Shown here piece after piece: positions 11,993 to 24,291 of a stretch of DNA of 64,000 bases. The DNA is from Gymnorhina tibicen. Its lineage: Eukaryota; Chordata; Aves; Passeriformes; Artamidae. The stretch lies in NCBI GenBank assembly GCA_013399875.1, contig VXAZ01000289.1:2804009-2868008 (forward strand). The letters run 5' to 3'. How positions within the stretch are numbered: position 1 is the stretch's first letter; each line of letters starts with the position of its first letter. The notes under the pieces are model-generated. The model saw nothing but the letters and a program-made list of their open reading frames with translations, made no database searches and was not told the DNA's origin. Made by a program: the position numbers and the translations under genes.

Positions 11993-14900
11993 CCAGTTCC
12001 CCTAAGTCAAAGCAGAGATATGCCAAACTAGCTGCCTGATCTACAGAACAGATTTTAGTGTCAGGTCCTTTGATGCTCTCGCAGGGAGAATGAACATGTA
12101 GAGTGAAATTCCTCACCTTGCAGGGCAAGCAGGAGAGACATCCTCCCATTCAAACACAAGTCTTTTAATTTAGTTGTCATTGTGACCTTTGTAGAAGATA
12201 CCTGAAAGCTGCATAAATCTTAAAAAATCCTCATGATTCTCAAATTGCAGAATAACTTAAACATTTTGAGTCACATTAGTGCAGTCTAGAGGAGGGTTTC
12301 AGTGTTACCATCTGCATCTAAGTGACTTACCTTTGGCTTTCATCACAGTCAATGGAGAGAACATAGTACTTCTAGTTCTGTATTTGTCTCATGTTAACAG
12401 AGAGGAATTAAATAAATCATGTGGATCATGACTGAAAAGTGTCTTTTCTTCACACAGCTATAAAAACCAGCAAAGGGTGATGACTTAGGATGTAGACATC
12501 TACCTGTAAATATCCAAATTTAACTTTTTCAGCCCAAAACTGTGTCTGGATTTCATTCTGGGCCAGCAGTAGACTTGGTATCTATGCTTTTTATCACCAA
12601 AGTACAAGTGCCAGTAATGAATGGAAACATGTCAGCTCTTAGGTGAAAAGATCACCCCAGGGGGTAAGGGGATTTGGCAATTCCATATCCAAGGCCTATC
12701 CACAAAGGCTCTGTGATGTTTGGTTTCCATTACCATACCTACCAATGCCACCATTTCTTATAGACAACTGACAGTTTAATGAACATCAGCCTTAGAGAGG
12801 TGATCACTTTCAGTAATTATCAATCTCTCAGGGATTTCTGATGTGCTGGTTTGTTGCACCATTTTTCAGATCACTTTCGGGCAAGGATATAGCCTGGAGA
12901 GCTGAATAGACAGCCACTCAAAAACCTACACAGAGAATGCTGGGTCACATTAGAAAAGTCATAACATTTCCTTCTTCTTTTGTATCCTCAGTGTAATTTA
13001 TTCAAGGAAACATTGTCCACAAAAGAGACAGGGTGTGCTCAGTCTCTCCTTGTCTTTTAGAGACTTGCTTTATATTGTATATGGTGTAGTTTGCATCCAG
13101 CTCTCAGTACAGATGAAGTACAATCCTTCAGAATTTCTTCTTCTGAACAGATCATAAAAACTGAATTGGGTCCACCAGAGTCAATAGCAATATTGCAGGA
13201 GTAAGACTATAAAACCACGGCAAAGACAGTAAGCAAGCTTGCCCTGTGTATCCCAGCTTAGTTGTTGTGCCTTGCCAGTCAGTCAAGAGGGATTCATGCC
13301 ATGCTGATGAAAATCAGCCTCAGCTAGTAAATCTGGCATTATATGAATAAGCATCTGTTTATAGCTAGAAAGAAAAGTCAAAATGTTTCCTAATAACAAT
13401 TCCTTTAAAAACATACCCATTTCATTTTAAACCAGACAGAACCACAAATATCTTCTTTATACTTCAAACTCTACTCTTAGATGATAAATGTCCCAAGAGC
13501 TTCCATTACTTGGCACTGTTTAAGTATTACAGTTATATGATTTCTCCAAAGTTTGCTAAAACATTGTTTTATACTTGTAAGACCACAAAGTAATCTAGGT
13601 CTCAAGCCCTGCCTGCAACAATATCTGTGAAATGACAAACTCTTACTCCCATACTGTCACTCCTGCTTGTGTCTGCCTTTCAAGAAATCATTATGTAAAA
13701 GAAATGTACTGAAAAAGTCCACATGCAAGTTTATTGACAGGAATATCTGCAAGTCCTTCCCCCGACTGCAGTAGCACAATACTTTTCACATAATTGCCCT
13801 TGCACAGTGCACCTTTTTCCACGCTTTACAGATGAGAAAGCACAGCAAAGTGAATCAAAATGATCGGCCCAAGGTCAAACAGGAAATGTGCAACAAAGCC
13901 AGGAACTGATCTGTAGATTCCTCCCTCCCAAGGTAGCACCTATCTTCAAATCTCGTTCTGATTTCTCACACTGCTGACAATACAATATTTAAGCCTTGAT
14001 CATTTAAATCCCTAGTGGATGAAAAGCACATATTATTATTTCTATTTCAAATAGACAAGACTAGAAGAGGAAACCCTGTGCAGATGGTAAGTAGTTCAAA
14101 GGTTTTTATCATCATGCCTCTCTATCACTGAAGAAATGATGAGGCTGGAACTTGGCATGATCTAATCATCTGACAATGAAGGGAACAAAACACCTCAAAA
14201 AAGACAGTAATTTGAAGTCCAGTGGTATGTGATGCACATCTATCTGGCTTGTGTCACTCAGCTCACTGACCAATATAAACAGTGTTCATCTGCTAACAGT
14301 TAGCTCTGTCTAGACATAGTGTGCTCTTCATTAGCTAATTGTTCACACCTCTCCCCATAGGCTACAAGACAGTGAAAGAAACAGAGGCAGAATATGTATC
14401 CGTGCAGAAAAACAGACTCAGTAAATGAAAGGCAGACCTTCTACACTGCACTCTTAACCTGACAGGTAACTCAGCAGCTGAGCGGCCTCCGTCAGGAGCT
14501 CTGCAAGCCATCATCTCAAAGCCTACACAACTGTCTGTGTCACTCCCTTCTTGTATGAGGAATTTTCTGTGCGTAGACACCTTATCAGCCCTTCCTGGTG
14601 CAGGACTTGTTTGCTTTTGTGGGTAGTGGTGGGGAAGAGAGAAATAACATTGTGAAGACACTGTAGGATTCAATAGCTCAAACTATGTGTGATATGACAT
14701 TGGCCTCACAGTTTTATAATTATCAAAATGTTTATCATAATTCAGGATTTCTGTGCTTTCTCCTAGAAATAAAAGAAATACTAAAGAAATACTATGCAAA
14801 TCTAGCTCCTCTGAAGCATTACAGATTCAGGAACACAGTCTACCAAATTATTCCTCTTTATACAGGAGTTTAGTTGTATTGAATGGATTATGACTAGAGT

Positions 14901-15059
14901 TAGTCAGAAATTTCTCAGTGGAACAGTTTATTTTGTTAGAACAAAAGCATTTCATGGGAACATACCTAAGTGAAATGAGGAACTTAAATTTAAATCTCCA
15001 AGAGCCGAAGAGGTACTGCTTACACTGGAGAAGGATTTTGTTAAAGCTGCCTGGTGCCA

Positions 15060-15194
15060 CTAGGAGTAGTTCAGCTGGTTAGAGCAGGATATTAATAATG
15101 CCAAGGTTCTGGGTTCCATCCCTATATGGGCCATTTACTTAAGAGTTGAATGATCCTTGTGGATCCCTTACAAAGAATATTCTGTGATTCTGTT
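15060..15194 (+). mobile_element. tRNA-Ile-derived SINE with CR1 tail (TguSINE1-like)
   Basis: The head (about 15060-15133) aligns along its length to a tRNA-Ile. It has an A box at 15067-15077 (TAGTTCAGCTG), an anticodon-loop segment TTAATAA with AAT at 15094-15096, the 'ATGCCAAGGTT' variable-arm region, and a B box at 15112-15122 (GGTTCCATCCC). The acceptor 3' strand ends GGGCCA. The tail (about 15145-15194) is a CR1 3' end: 'ttgaatgatccttgtgga', 'tcccttacaaagaatattc', then TGTGATTCTGT. A tRNA-Ile head joined to a CR1-mobilised tail is the structure reported for TguSINE1 in zebra finch. The acceptor stem no longer pairs and the B box has C in place of G in GGTTCGA, so this is an old dead copy and not a tRNA gene. 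Confidence 0.85.
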
Positions 15195-15985
15195 AAGTGT
15201 AAAACCTTCTGTTGAGATAATAATAAAAAAACGCACTTTGACTATATATGATTAAGTGTGGGGAAAACTCATTGCTCACCTATCATAAGATTGATGACCC
15301 TGATTTGCAGCCTGCATTGTGTTTAAGTGGTGAGTGTGGAGGTGACAATTCCTGCTGCTCATCTCCCTTCTGACCATTCCAGATTTCTGTCCTTCTCACA
15401 GGAGCAGTAAGTACAATATATGACGGCTGCTCAGCCACCCTCATTTGCAGCCACAGCTACTCACAAACACCTGCCAACCTTGATTTCCATTAGCCACTTT
15501 GAGAAACAACACCAACACAAGGAAACAGACAACACCCACAACCCTGACAGCAACACGAGGTCGGCAGCTGAAGGGAGCGGTTTGTCATTAAAAACTCGGA
15601 ATGGCCGTAGGGGCTGAGGAACAGAAGAGGGATGGAAAATTACTTGAAAATGTGTTTTACATATTCTGTCTGCATTGCCACTATAGTTGTTTCCTGTCTG
15701 ATAGGAACAAATTTTAACCTCAGCATTTCGTGTGGGAGAATTATTCTGTCTCCTGGTTCTAGTTTTGTTTGTTCGGCATTAGTGCCACCAAAACCCGACA
15801 CACAGTTTTTAAATATTCCCCTGAAAAAATAAGGAAAAGGCTCGATTACACTGAATGACTTTATAATGTTATCAGGGAGATAGGAAATTCCATTTTCATT
15901 GGTTGTGTCACATTGGGATAGGTACAGACCACTTTGAAAGGAAAACAACAGCAGCAACTATAACTGGAAAAAATACATTAGTGCA
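15195..15985. other. Unique sequence between SINE and LTR
   Basis: No repeat or gene was recognised. Frames of 65-105 codons (15420-15617 plus, 15640-15957 minus) have no known domain. Confidence 0.45.
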
Positions 15986-16034
15986 TGTCAGGAATGAGGC
16001 CACACTCAAATTTAAAGTTTAAAAACAAAACAGG

Positions 16035-16040
16035 TTTATT
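16035..16040 (-). terminator. LTR polyadenylation signal AATAAA
   Basis: The minus-strand hexamer AATAAA lies about 275 bases downstream of the LTR TATA box and about 50 bases before the LTR end at 15986. That is where an R/U5 cleavage signal is expected. Confidence 0.6.
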
Positions 16041-16150
16041 AAACAAAAAGGCCTAATTCCTTAAAATAAAAAAAAAATCTCATCCAGGTCCACAGCAATT
16101 GGAGACACTTGCAGCCAGAAAGGCTATAAACCCAAAACAAAGACCCACAG

Positions 16151-16245
16151 TGCTGGGTCTTGCTTGGGCTATCCCCAAGCAAAATAGTTTAACAAGTAGG
16201 CCTAGGATCCCCAGCACCAGGCTCTGCCTGGGCTAATCCCAAGCA
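16151..16245. repeat. Diverged duplicated hairpin units in LTR
   Basis: Two related units lie in the presumed R region: 16151-16181 contains GCTTGGG…CCCAAGC, and 16213-16245 contains CTGGGCTAATCCCAAGC. The first forms a perfect 9-bp stem (TTGCTTGGG / CCCAAGCAA) with a 5-nt loop. Such paired stems could structure the 5' end of the LTR transcript. Confidence 0.55.
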
Positions 16246-16312
16246 AGGCGTAGCAGAGACAAAGAGCAACAACCAAAGCAACCAAAGAGCATTCCTCAAC
16301 TTGTGCACAGGG

Positions 16313-16319
16313 TTTTATA
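16313..16319 (-). promoter_or_regulatory. LTR TATA box
   Basis: On the minus strand the sequence reads GATATAAAACCC. Multiple CCAAT-type motifs lie 50-270 bases upstream (higher coordinates) and an AATAAA lies downstream, so this is the likely LTR promoter. The expected start is about 25-30 bases further on, near 16285. Confidence 0.6.
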
Positions 16320-16412
16320 TCCCTCTGGCTCCTCCCATCACTGCCCCCAGTCCCGCCTCCAAGGTGGGAGGTGATTGGTGAAGTCCTTTCAGAGTCAACC
16401 TCATTGGTCTTG

Positions 16413-16442
16413 GGTCAGGAGATGATGTAAGGTCTCCTGACC
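16413..16442. repeat. 10-bp perfect inverted repeat in LTR U3
   Basis: GGTCAGGAGA (16413-16422) and TCTCCTGACC (16433-16442) are exact reverse complements around TGATGTAAGG. CCAAT-type motifs abut both arms (ATTGGTCTTG before, CCAATGG after), so the palindrome is centred between two promoter boxes and may reflect a duplicated transcription-factor site. Confidence 0.6.
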
Positions 16443-16818
16443 AATGGCTTGCTTGTCTTTAGAGGTGCAGTCTCTGGGTGACATCATCTGAGTCTTTGTC
16501 AGGAAACTCCCTCACTGAAATTCATGGTTTCCACGGAGCTGGGTGACAGGCTAATGGCTGATGTCTAGAAGTAGTCCTTTGGCCATTGGTGAGGGGTTTT
16601 TCTCCCCAGAACACAACTGAAGTTGGAGATTTCTTCAAAAGATATTATAGGATTTTTCAATATAATGTAGACTCTTGAACTTTGTTCAACACCAGCAAAC
16701 AACACTTAACACTCAAACATCAATAAACATGAAATACAAACTCTCATCAACCTTAGGAACCAATCAACAATTTAATTAACCATCAATAACATTCATATTT
16801 TAACCCAATCCCCTGCCA

Positions 16819-19800
16819 TCTCATGGATGTGAAAGCCAAACCCTTGATTTCATGTATGACAGTGAAATAGAGTGAGACTCTTCACCAACCCATGAAAAGC
16901 CACAGAAAACTATGACTAGATGCCTTCTGACTGGCTCACACAGCCACTGTCACAGCAACTGGTGGTTCCTGGCACTTTTACACCAATCTCATTGAGTAGC
17001 CAGTACAGTCCTGTAGCACACCTCCAAACAAATATGCCTCAGAGATGTTTATTTCAACACTCATGCTTTCCATGAGACTGTCATTTTAAAGCACGTAGTT
17101 AACTGATTCTCAGTCATGTCTGAAAGCCACTTCAAAGTTCTGTACAAATGTGTCTTCACTGTTTCTGCACTCACCGTAAATGTGTCTTGAAACACATCCT
17201 CCACCAAAAATGCAGCAAATGTATGGGGGCTTTTATAAAAATAAAATACTGCTTGAGTTTTAGGCCTTGATTAGAATAAACTATGCACGCCAAAGCTATC
17301 TTGCCCCTAGCTTTCTGCTTTGCCACCTAGGTTGCACCTTTGCTCATCTGTGGCTTCTGCACCTTCTGCTTGTTTAGATTAACTTCCTGTATTTTTGTAT
17401 ATATGTGTATACACAACAGGCTGCAGGTGCATTGTATACACACAATATACGTTGTGTGGTTTAGATAGATACAGGGAAATGTGCATTACTTCTGACCAGG
17501 AAAGCATCACAGAGCAAGGCTATGATTATTCTCTGCCCTAACATCCCTATAATTAAGCCAAGTGTTTCATTGTATGGGAGCCAAGAAACTTAAATTGTAC
17601 ATTATTTTCAGCTCTTTAAGTGAGTGTGAATTTTACAGGCTAAATATTTTAAAGGTTATGCTCATTTTGTCATGATTTCCATTTCATTTGTTTTTTCTTT
17701 TGGGGTACTTTCTCCTAAAAATAAAAGAAATATATATAGATATTAAAAAAAAAAAAAACCAAAGAGGAAAACCAATTATTTCCAATTATTTTTAAATACT
17801 GCAAGGCAATGAGGCTTAACTAATACATCAGAATTTAGTGAAATTAAAACTTATCTGATTTAAGCAGAACTATATTTTTTCAGTACTTGATACAATGGGA
17901 AACTGCTTTTGACATTCACTCAAAGGCATATGAGAAACAGGTCTTTTATTATAGAGAAGGTAACTCCATTACATGCAATCTTACAGAGTCAACATAAAAA
18001 ACTCCAACTTTTTATAGATACTACTTTGCTCCAGCCAAACTGTGCACAAAGGAAATTCTTCATGTGAAACTTTATTGAAGAGACTGTGGTCACAGTTCCT
18101 CACAGTACATAGTTTGCTACTGCCCTAAAATACTTGGTAACAGAGAGAATTATTAAAATAGTTAGATGTAATAGAACACACCTGGAGTACTGTTCCAACC
18201 TGCAGAGTTCAAACTGATTTCAAGAAACCCTGTAATCACAGAAGATGGCACTATCCAAAAAGTCAGAAGGTTATAAACTGCCATAAAATTAAAGCAGTGT
18301 ACAAAAAATAGGTGGACTAGTCTTAAACAGTAGAAGACAAAAAGATATCTAAAATCTGTTCCCTGTAAAGGTTTCAATTTTATCTGGACTAAAGTACAGC
18401 TTCCCATTCTGTGAACACAATTCATATATTCCAAACTCCATGCTCAGCAAATTATATACTGAGTTTGCCAAGTACTTCTAATCATCACGTTTTGGACTGT
18501 GATTTTCTGTTTATTAATGGTCTTTAAAAAACAATCCCTGGCCTCAGCACCTTTCCACTGAAGCCATTGACAGATTTGCTCTGATTTTAGTAAGGTATCT
18601 GCCTTCTTGTTTTTATGCCGTATATGTATTTTCTAGAACTGCTGAATTATAAAATGTATGGTGTGGAAAATTATATTTATGTTCAATAAATTAGTTCCAT
18701 ATTACTTTAAGCTGCCTTTATGCATTGTCATTTTTATTGCATGTGCCACTTTTTATAGCACTGTAGTAACCATTTTGCCATGTGAGAGCAAGTCCTGGGA
18801 AATGCTTGGCTCAGAAACAAGACAGAACTTGTATCAGAACTCAAAGTACATATGGCACACAACCTAGACACCCCAAAATGTTAAGAAAGTACAAGGCTCT
18901 TTGCAACAGTTCTTGTTAACAAGACATTTCTTTACACTGACAGGCAATTTTAAGCAGCAAACATATTTGTGGGAGTTTGTCTGTTAAGGGATGGGAAAAA
19001 AGAGTTACATATGACAAATTCCTCATTTCAAATCATGCAAATAATTGGCTCCATGGGGTGCTTATTCTAGAGAGAATTTTCACAACCTTCAAGAGGGTAC
19101 TTATAGATTTAAATTGTGAGGTAAAGCAGTGAGAAAGAATGAGAAAGCAAACCCATAGAAAATCTGAGAAATGCTAGATCTGTGTGTTTTGCAGTAGAAA
19201 TTATTGAAATTGCAATCAAACTGAAGAAAACATTCAGAGGGTTTTTTCTCGTGACTTCTGTAATACATGATGCTCCTGTAAGCAAAAATCTTTTTAGAGC
19301 TGTCATACTGCAAACCTCCCCAGATTATTGCTGTCTCACTGAGGTGGCTAGTAAAATCAAGCCAGCTGGGTAGTTATTAAACAAATCCATAATTTCACAA
19401 AGAATGTGCCAGGACGTATTCACTTGCTGCTTTGTGTCACTGGAATAATGCAGAGCAGTGGACTGAGCAGCTGAATGTAGCAGAATCTGAGCTTCTAAAC
19501 TGACTTAAAGCCCAATTCATTGACAGTTTAATCTGTGTTGGTTATTTTTGCCAAATTTTACTTTTATTAAAGATGTACTTGTTTGGGGTTCAGTCATATC
19601 TTGAGACTATCATTCCCCATGGAGAAAGACTCCACATTTTGTTGAGTTTCTAGAAGTGAACACATGATCACTCCAGTGCCTTCTGTTGCAGCATTATACC
19701 AGGGTCTGCAAACACAGAGGAGTTGGGATGAAATCCTGCCCCTCTTCAAGATGCAAACTTTTGGTTCTCCAGTCACTGTTGACTGGAAGCAAGGAGAGTA

Positions 19801-21108
19801 GTTGCAGGAAAGGAAGAGTAAAATCTAGTTTTCCCGCCTGAACCTAGCAAATTTCTTCTTTAAAAAAGGAACATGCAAAGAGCTGAGATTCCTGTGTTTG
19901 GAAAGATGTATGGAAAGAACAAAGTGCCACAGATTATCCTCAGATATTGCAAAGAGGAGACCCTGTGTTTGAAGGGGATTGCACTCTTCCTCCTGAGGCC
20001 ACCTCTCTTTCAAGAAGAGGTGAGCAGAAGTTCCCTGAGTCTTGCTGGACTTGTGTAATAGTGTCAGAATTTATCCTTTCCATTTTATCCTTCAAAAGGA
20101 AACCAGGACATAAGTGTGTATTGATTCTTTGGGGAACTGATGTCCCCAAAAGAATAACTTTGACAGCGTGCATCCTGGAGTGAAGGCACAGACAGCTGAC
20201 CTACCTTCTTGCCATGGTCTTCAATTTTAATTTAGTTAAGCATCAACTTTTTGCCAAACCCCAAAAGTCCTTTAGGAAGGAACTTTTCCAAAGGAAAAGG
20301 CCTCCTAATTGTGTTCTGAGGCCCAATGAATCTACTATAGATTAAAGCATTAGGTCATCTTGTCTGATTCACAGCCTGGCATCTTTTCACACAAATTAGG
20401 CAAATTCTTACCTAGCATATATAAAAATTTTAGTATAGACAAAACAAGTTGAAGTTTTAAAAAGTCATAACTGATAAAGATTTTTCTGTTGTTTTATTTC
20501 ACTCCATATTAAAAATTATCTGCTTTTGTTTTGCTTCTGTTGTTTTTTTGCTCTAGGTCTGTGAACATGTATGAGTTCAAAAACATCTTTTTTTCTTCCC
20601 CTAGTGCAGACACGGCGCAAACATGAAATGTTCCTTTTTGATAAATCATTTTCCCTAGAGAAAGTGCTTGAATACTGTGACCATAATACTGTCCCCTTTG
20701 TAATACTACCTTCCTAAACTCTGATCAGGTTCTAGCAATCTGTGGTCAGATGGGCTTAATTAATCAACAAGAGTCACAATTTGATTTACCCCTTTTGCAA
20801 GAATACTTCACCATGTGTTTTTTCAAGTCAATTGGAAATCATCAATAGTCACTGCATAGCTCAGACACTGTTCAGTGTGTATCTTTAAACTACAACCATA
20901 CCATGAGGTGACAAAGTATTGAAACCTCTGGGAAGGTAAAGTGAGGTAAGGTCAAGAAAACACCAGAATAAAGCTGAGAAAAAGGATTGTCCTCTCAGAT
21001 TCACTCATGGATTTCTTGTTTAGCCACTCCTTGTATTTCACATTCAAGGATGTAAGAGATGTGATGATGATAATTCATCACCTGATCCAATGATTTAAAA
21101 GTCCTCTG
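16819..21108. other. Unique A+T-rich sequence, no gene seen
   Basis: No named repeat or exon was found. A run of fourteen A residues lies at 17745-17758. A TA/CA-rich stretch with several GTATAC palindromes lies at about 17395-17465. The frames here are all short. Confidence 0.5.
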
Positions 21109-21185
21109 CTCTTGCAGGGAGGATTGGACTAAATGACCTTTTTAGGTCCCTTCCAACCCAAATCATTCTAATTCCATGATCCTAT
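21109..21185 (+). mobile_element. CR1 LINE, 3' end fragment
   Basis: The segment carries 'gcagggaggattggactaaa', 'atgacctttttaggtccc', 'ttccaacccaaatcattcta' and a terminal ATTCCATGATCCTAT. This is the last about 75 bp of a plus-strand CR1. It is severely 5'-truncated and non-coding. Confidence 0.9.
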
Positions 21186-24100
21186 ATTTAACTAAAAAAG
21201 GCATTACACTCACCCAGTCTGCGTCACATCCCAGGGCCCCGAAATGGGCTTGATAAACTGGATTGATCAGACACCTTAGGCAGCCCTTGGTAAATGTTTG
21301 GCTTTTTGACAAGGTTACCTTCCAGGGAAACTGCCCAGAAATCCATGCAAAATTCCCATTTTACTTGCCCAATGTTCGTTCTTGTGACAACTTTTCCTAC
21401 CACATGGTTTCTTTAAGAGTATGGCATACTCTAGTGCCCAATTTTCACTTTGCTACAGATTTTGACATATATGAGAGAAAACCAAAGGCCAGTACAAGTT
21501 ATCTTCCTAATACAGGTAAAGCCAAAAAAGTACCTGTCTTACCTAAGATGCATCTGCAAAGGCATGTTCTGAAGGATGCTAATAATTTACCTCTACTGTA
21601 GCTTAACAAAATGAGCAGATCAAGCCTGCTGAATGTCAGCATCTTTAAGATTAATATAAAAATGTTCACATCAATCAGTGGTATTTATTTTCTCCTTCCA
21701 TAGAGAGAAAAGATGAAAGAGAGAAAATGAATATCCTGTGAAGCCTAGATTTAAAATGAAGGAGAGCTAAAGGATTGTTCTTTAAAGTAACCCACAAATT
21801 CTTAGAGAACATTCCACTCTGTGCATAGAGGAATTTCAAAGCAAAACAAAATAAATCTTTTTTTATCATTTTCAGAAGTATAAAATGTAGTTTCTGACCA
21901 CATTCACAAGAGTTACATTCTTTTATATTTTATATTTCCATTATTGTGCATTATTCCTCCAAGAATCAATTTTAGCAGCACTGATGGTTTAAATTCAGCA
22001 TAAAAATAAAATTCAGCAAATGTCATGGCAGCGTACCAACCATTTAATGTCAGGTTCCCTTATGTTCAGCATTTTGTTGAAGCTTCTTATCCATCAATTA
22101 GACAATTTTGGAATATTTTCTTTGTAATTAAAAATAAATCTCTTGTGATAGGTATTGTTCCATTGGAAGGATTGCCCCTTCATATACCAACCTCAGTATG
22201 TGTACTTGTATGTGCATTTTTTCAGTTTTCTGGTATTCCTCACTATCTTCATAATTAAGCAGTTTCTTACTATTAAGTAAAAAAATTCCTACTATTAAGA
22301 CTTTGCACTTAATGCACAGTTATGCACATGGACCCATGCAGAGGGACAATCTATTTCCCAGAAAGCCTACAAAACTCTCTAGAGTCAGCCTGCAAAGACT
22401 CTAATCACAGGACTGAAACCTTAAATAAGTGTGAGGAGGCCACACCAATTAAGACGGGAAACAGAGGGTTTAACATTTCCCGGGGGCTCAGGAGGAGAAG
22501 CGGGGTGACGTGAAAAACAGAAGGAACAGGAATGCACGGGTGGAGTGAGCTGAAGAAGACATCGCCGCCGTTACAGGCTATGAGAAAACTGAAAGAAAGA
22601 AAACACTCGGGCCCCATGGTGACCTTTAATTCTGAGCCCAGTGTAGACTCCATGCCTTCACTGAAACCTCTCACCACCATGATGAGAATCAGCCAGCGTT
22701 ATGCAAGTCACTCTCAGGACAGACTTCCTGAACTCAGTATGGCTGTGATTCTGAACTGTGCTCACACGGTCTAGAGCAACATACCTTGATACAGGCACAT
22801 AAACGCTGCTGTACAGCCGCAAATATCTGTTAGAGGTACCGCACATTTATCTTCAGCTCACTGTAATTAAATATACAGTATCTATACACTGACAGCTGGC
22901 ATCCAGGGCAAATAATTACACACTGCTCTCATTAGTCTAGCCCTTTGCCAACATAAGCTGGAGAGCGTTATCTGCATTAAAATATTCACTCTTGAAAATC
23001 ACATTTTAACTGTTTTATTCCTTGGAGTTTGTTTGATGTCACGACAATTTAATTTGAATAGTAATTAATTCATGGCTAAACAGCAGCAAAAAACCTTTTA
23101 GTCATTTAGACCTAAAAAACACACAGCCACAATAATTTGTTTCAATATCTATTTGTTTGTTTTAAGGCTTTAAGACAAAAGTTTTCCATAAAGTCCAGTT
23201 GCTTCATCAAAACGGCACGATTTTGAGCTGCCATCCTACACATTCTTGACATTGCAGAATAATGAATGATAGCACCACAGACTAAGGCAAGTATAATCTG
23301 TAAAACATTTTTTTGGGTGAAATATATTTATGACTCGTTAATGTTTACTGCCATACACTGTATACTTCAAAGCACAGAGCTGGGCCTGGAAAGTTTTACA
23401 GCATGAGGTGTGAAATCTGAAATACCACAAGGACAAACAGCTCAGCCTAGACTTGTCTGAATCCACACAACTCACTGTAAACAGAAAGGATTGTCCATAT
23501 GAAACTAAGTAATAGCAAAAATAGTCACATCTTGTTGCTTGTGTTTAAACTATTATGCAGTGAATGTAGTAAGCAGACGGCCCTCTGATTTTGCCATTTA
23601 ATTCCATCTTGCTTTAGTTGGTGTGCCCTGGTCCGCATGTAAACAAACACAAACTTTTTTTTCTAAAATCATAAGGCAAGGGCAGATTAAGCAGGGGCTA
23701 GGAAGGTGGCTAGGAAGCAGTGCTGTTCAGCTTTTCCTGTGTGCATCAAGACTGTCAGTCATTGCATCAGTAGGGCCTGAGTGAACTCATATCATCACTG
23801 GATCAGGGTCACCACTCTCCTAATTTGTTGAATCACATTTGCAGCAGGTATAATTCTGGACTGCTTAAGTCATTTGTATATAATGACAGCTTCTGCTTGC
23901 ACACTGATTTTTTTCATGATCTTCTTACTTTAAAACTGTATCACAATTTCACTGGACTTCCTAACTGCTTGAGCTATAAAATTTAGGTGAGGATTTATCT
24001 TCTCCAGCTTCAGCATTTTTCACTAATAACATTGACGCCTGGCAATCTCTTCCAGCCAGTGCAATGAAAACTGTCTGGATGTACAGCATACAAAGTATTT

Positions 24101-24229
24101 TTGTACAGAAACATCCTCCCAGTGCTCATCAGGCCAAAAGCTATTTCCTTTCTGTTTACTCACATCCATGGAAATGAATGAACACTGCAATGAAAGAAAG
24201 CTTCATCTTAAAGGGCAGCCTGTCATTAA
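21186..24229. other. Unique sequence, possible conserved non-coding DNA
   Basis: No gene was recognised. The segment about 22860-23110 has a distinctive texture of clustered ATTA/TAATTA homeodomain-type cores without simple repeats, such as TAGTAATTAATTC near 23060. This resembles developmental enhancer DNA, but the call is an impression only. Confidence 0.35.
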
Positions 24230-24291
24230 ATTTTATTTTATTTTATTTTATTTTATTTTATTTTATTTTATTTTATTTTATTTTATTTTAT
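24230..24291. repeat. (ATTTT)n pentanucleotide microsatellite
   Basis: About twelve uninterrupted copies of ATTTT run from 24230 to 24291. The array is perfect, so it is probably length-polymorphic. Confidence 0.97.

Larger units (their letters stand above)
10404..15059. other. Unique A+T-rich sequence, no gene seen
   Basis: Apart from two A-rich tracts listed separately, no repeat or exon was recognised. All frames are short. The minus-strand frame 14362-14673 (103 codons) has no recognisable motif. Confidence 0.5.
15986..16818 (-). mobile_element. Solo retroviral LTR, minus orientation
   Basis: On the minus strand the segment begins TGGCAGGGGATT and ends CATTCCTGACA, giving TG...CA ends and a near-match 7-bp terminal inverted repeat (TGTCAGG / CCTGCCA, one mismatch). 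Internal order fits U3-R-U5. Several CCAAT-type boxes lie in the presumed U3 (ATTGG on plus at about 16374, 16403, 16584). A TATAAAA box is read on minus at about 16313-16319 and an AATAAA signal at 16035-16040. No gag, pol or env flanks either side, so it looks like a solo LTR left by recombination. The flanks do not give a clear 4-6 bp target duplication, so the outer (16818) boundary is uncertain and the true end could be nearer 16620. The family could not be named; the TATA box and CCAAT boxes recall gammaretrovirus-like or ERVL LTRs. Confidence 0.7.

Noticed and set aside
15060..15133. A functional tRNA-Ile gene
   Set aside because: The acceptor stem does not pair, the B box is altered, and the segment continues directly into a CR1 tail, so it is a SINE head.
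15981..16825. Target-site duplication flanking the solo LTR
   Set aside because: The bases next to the TG...CA ends (GTGCA and TCTCA) do not match. A shared CATG can be found only by shifting the ends away from TG...CA.
24230..24291. The ATTTT array as a CRISPR or satellite array
   Set aside because: It is a plain pentanucleotide microsatellite without spacers.
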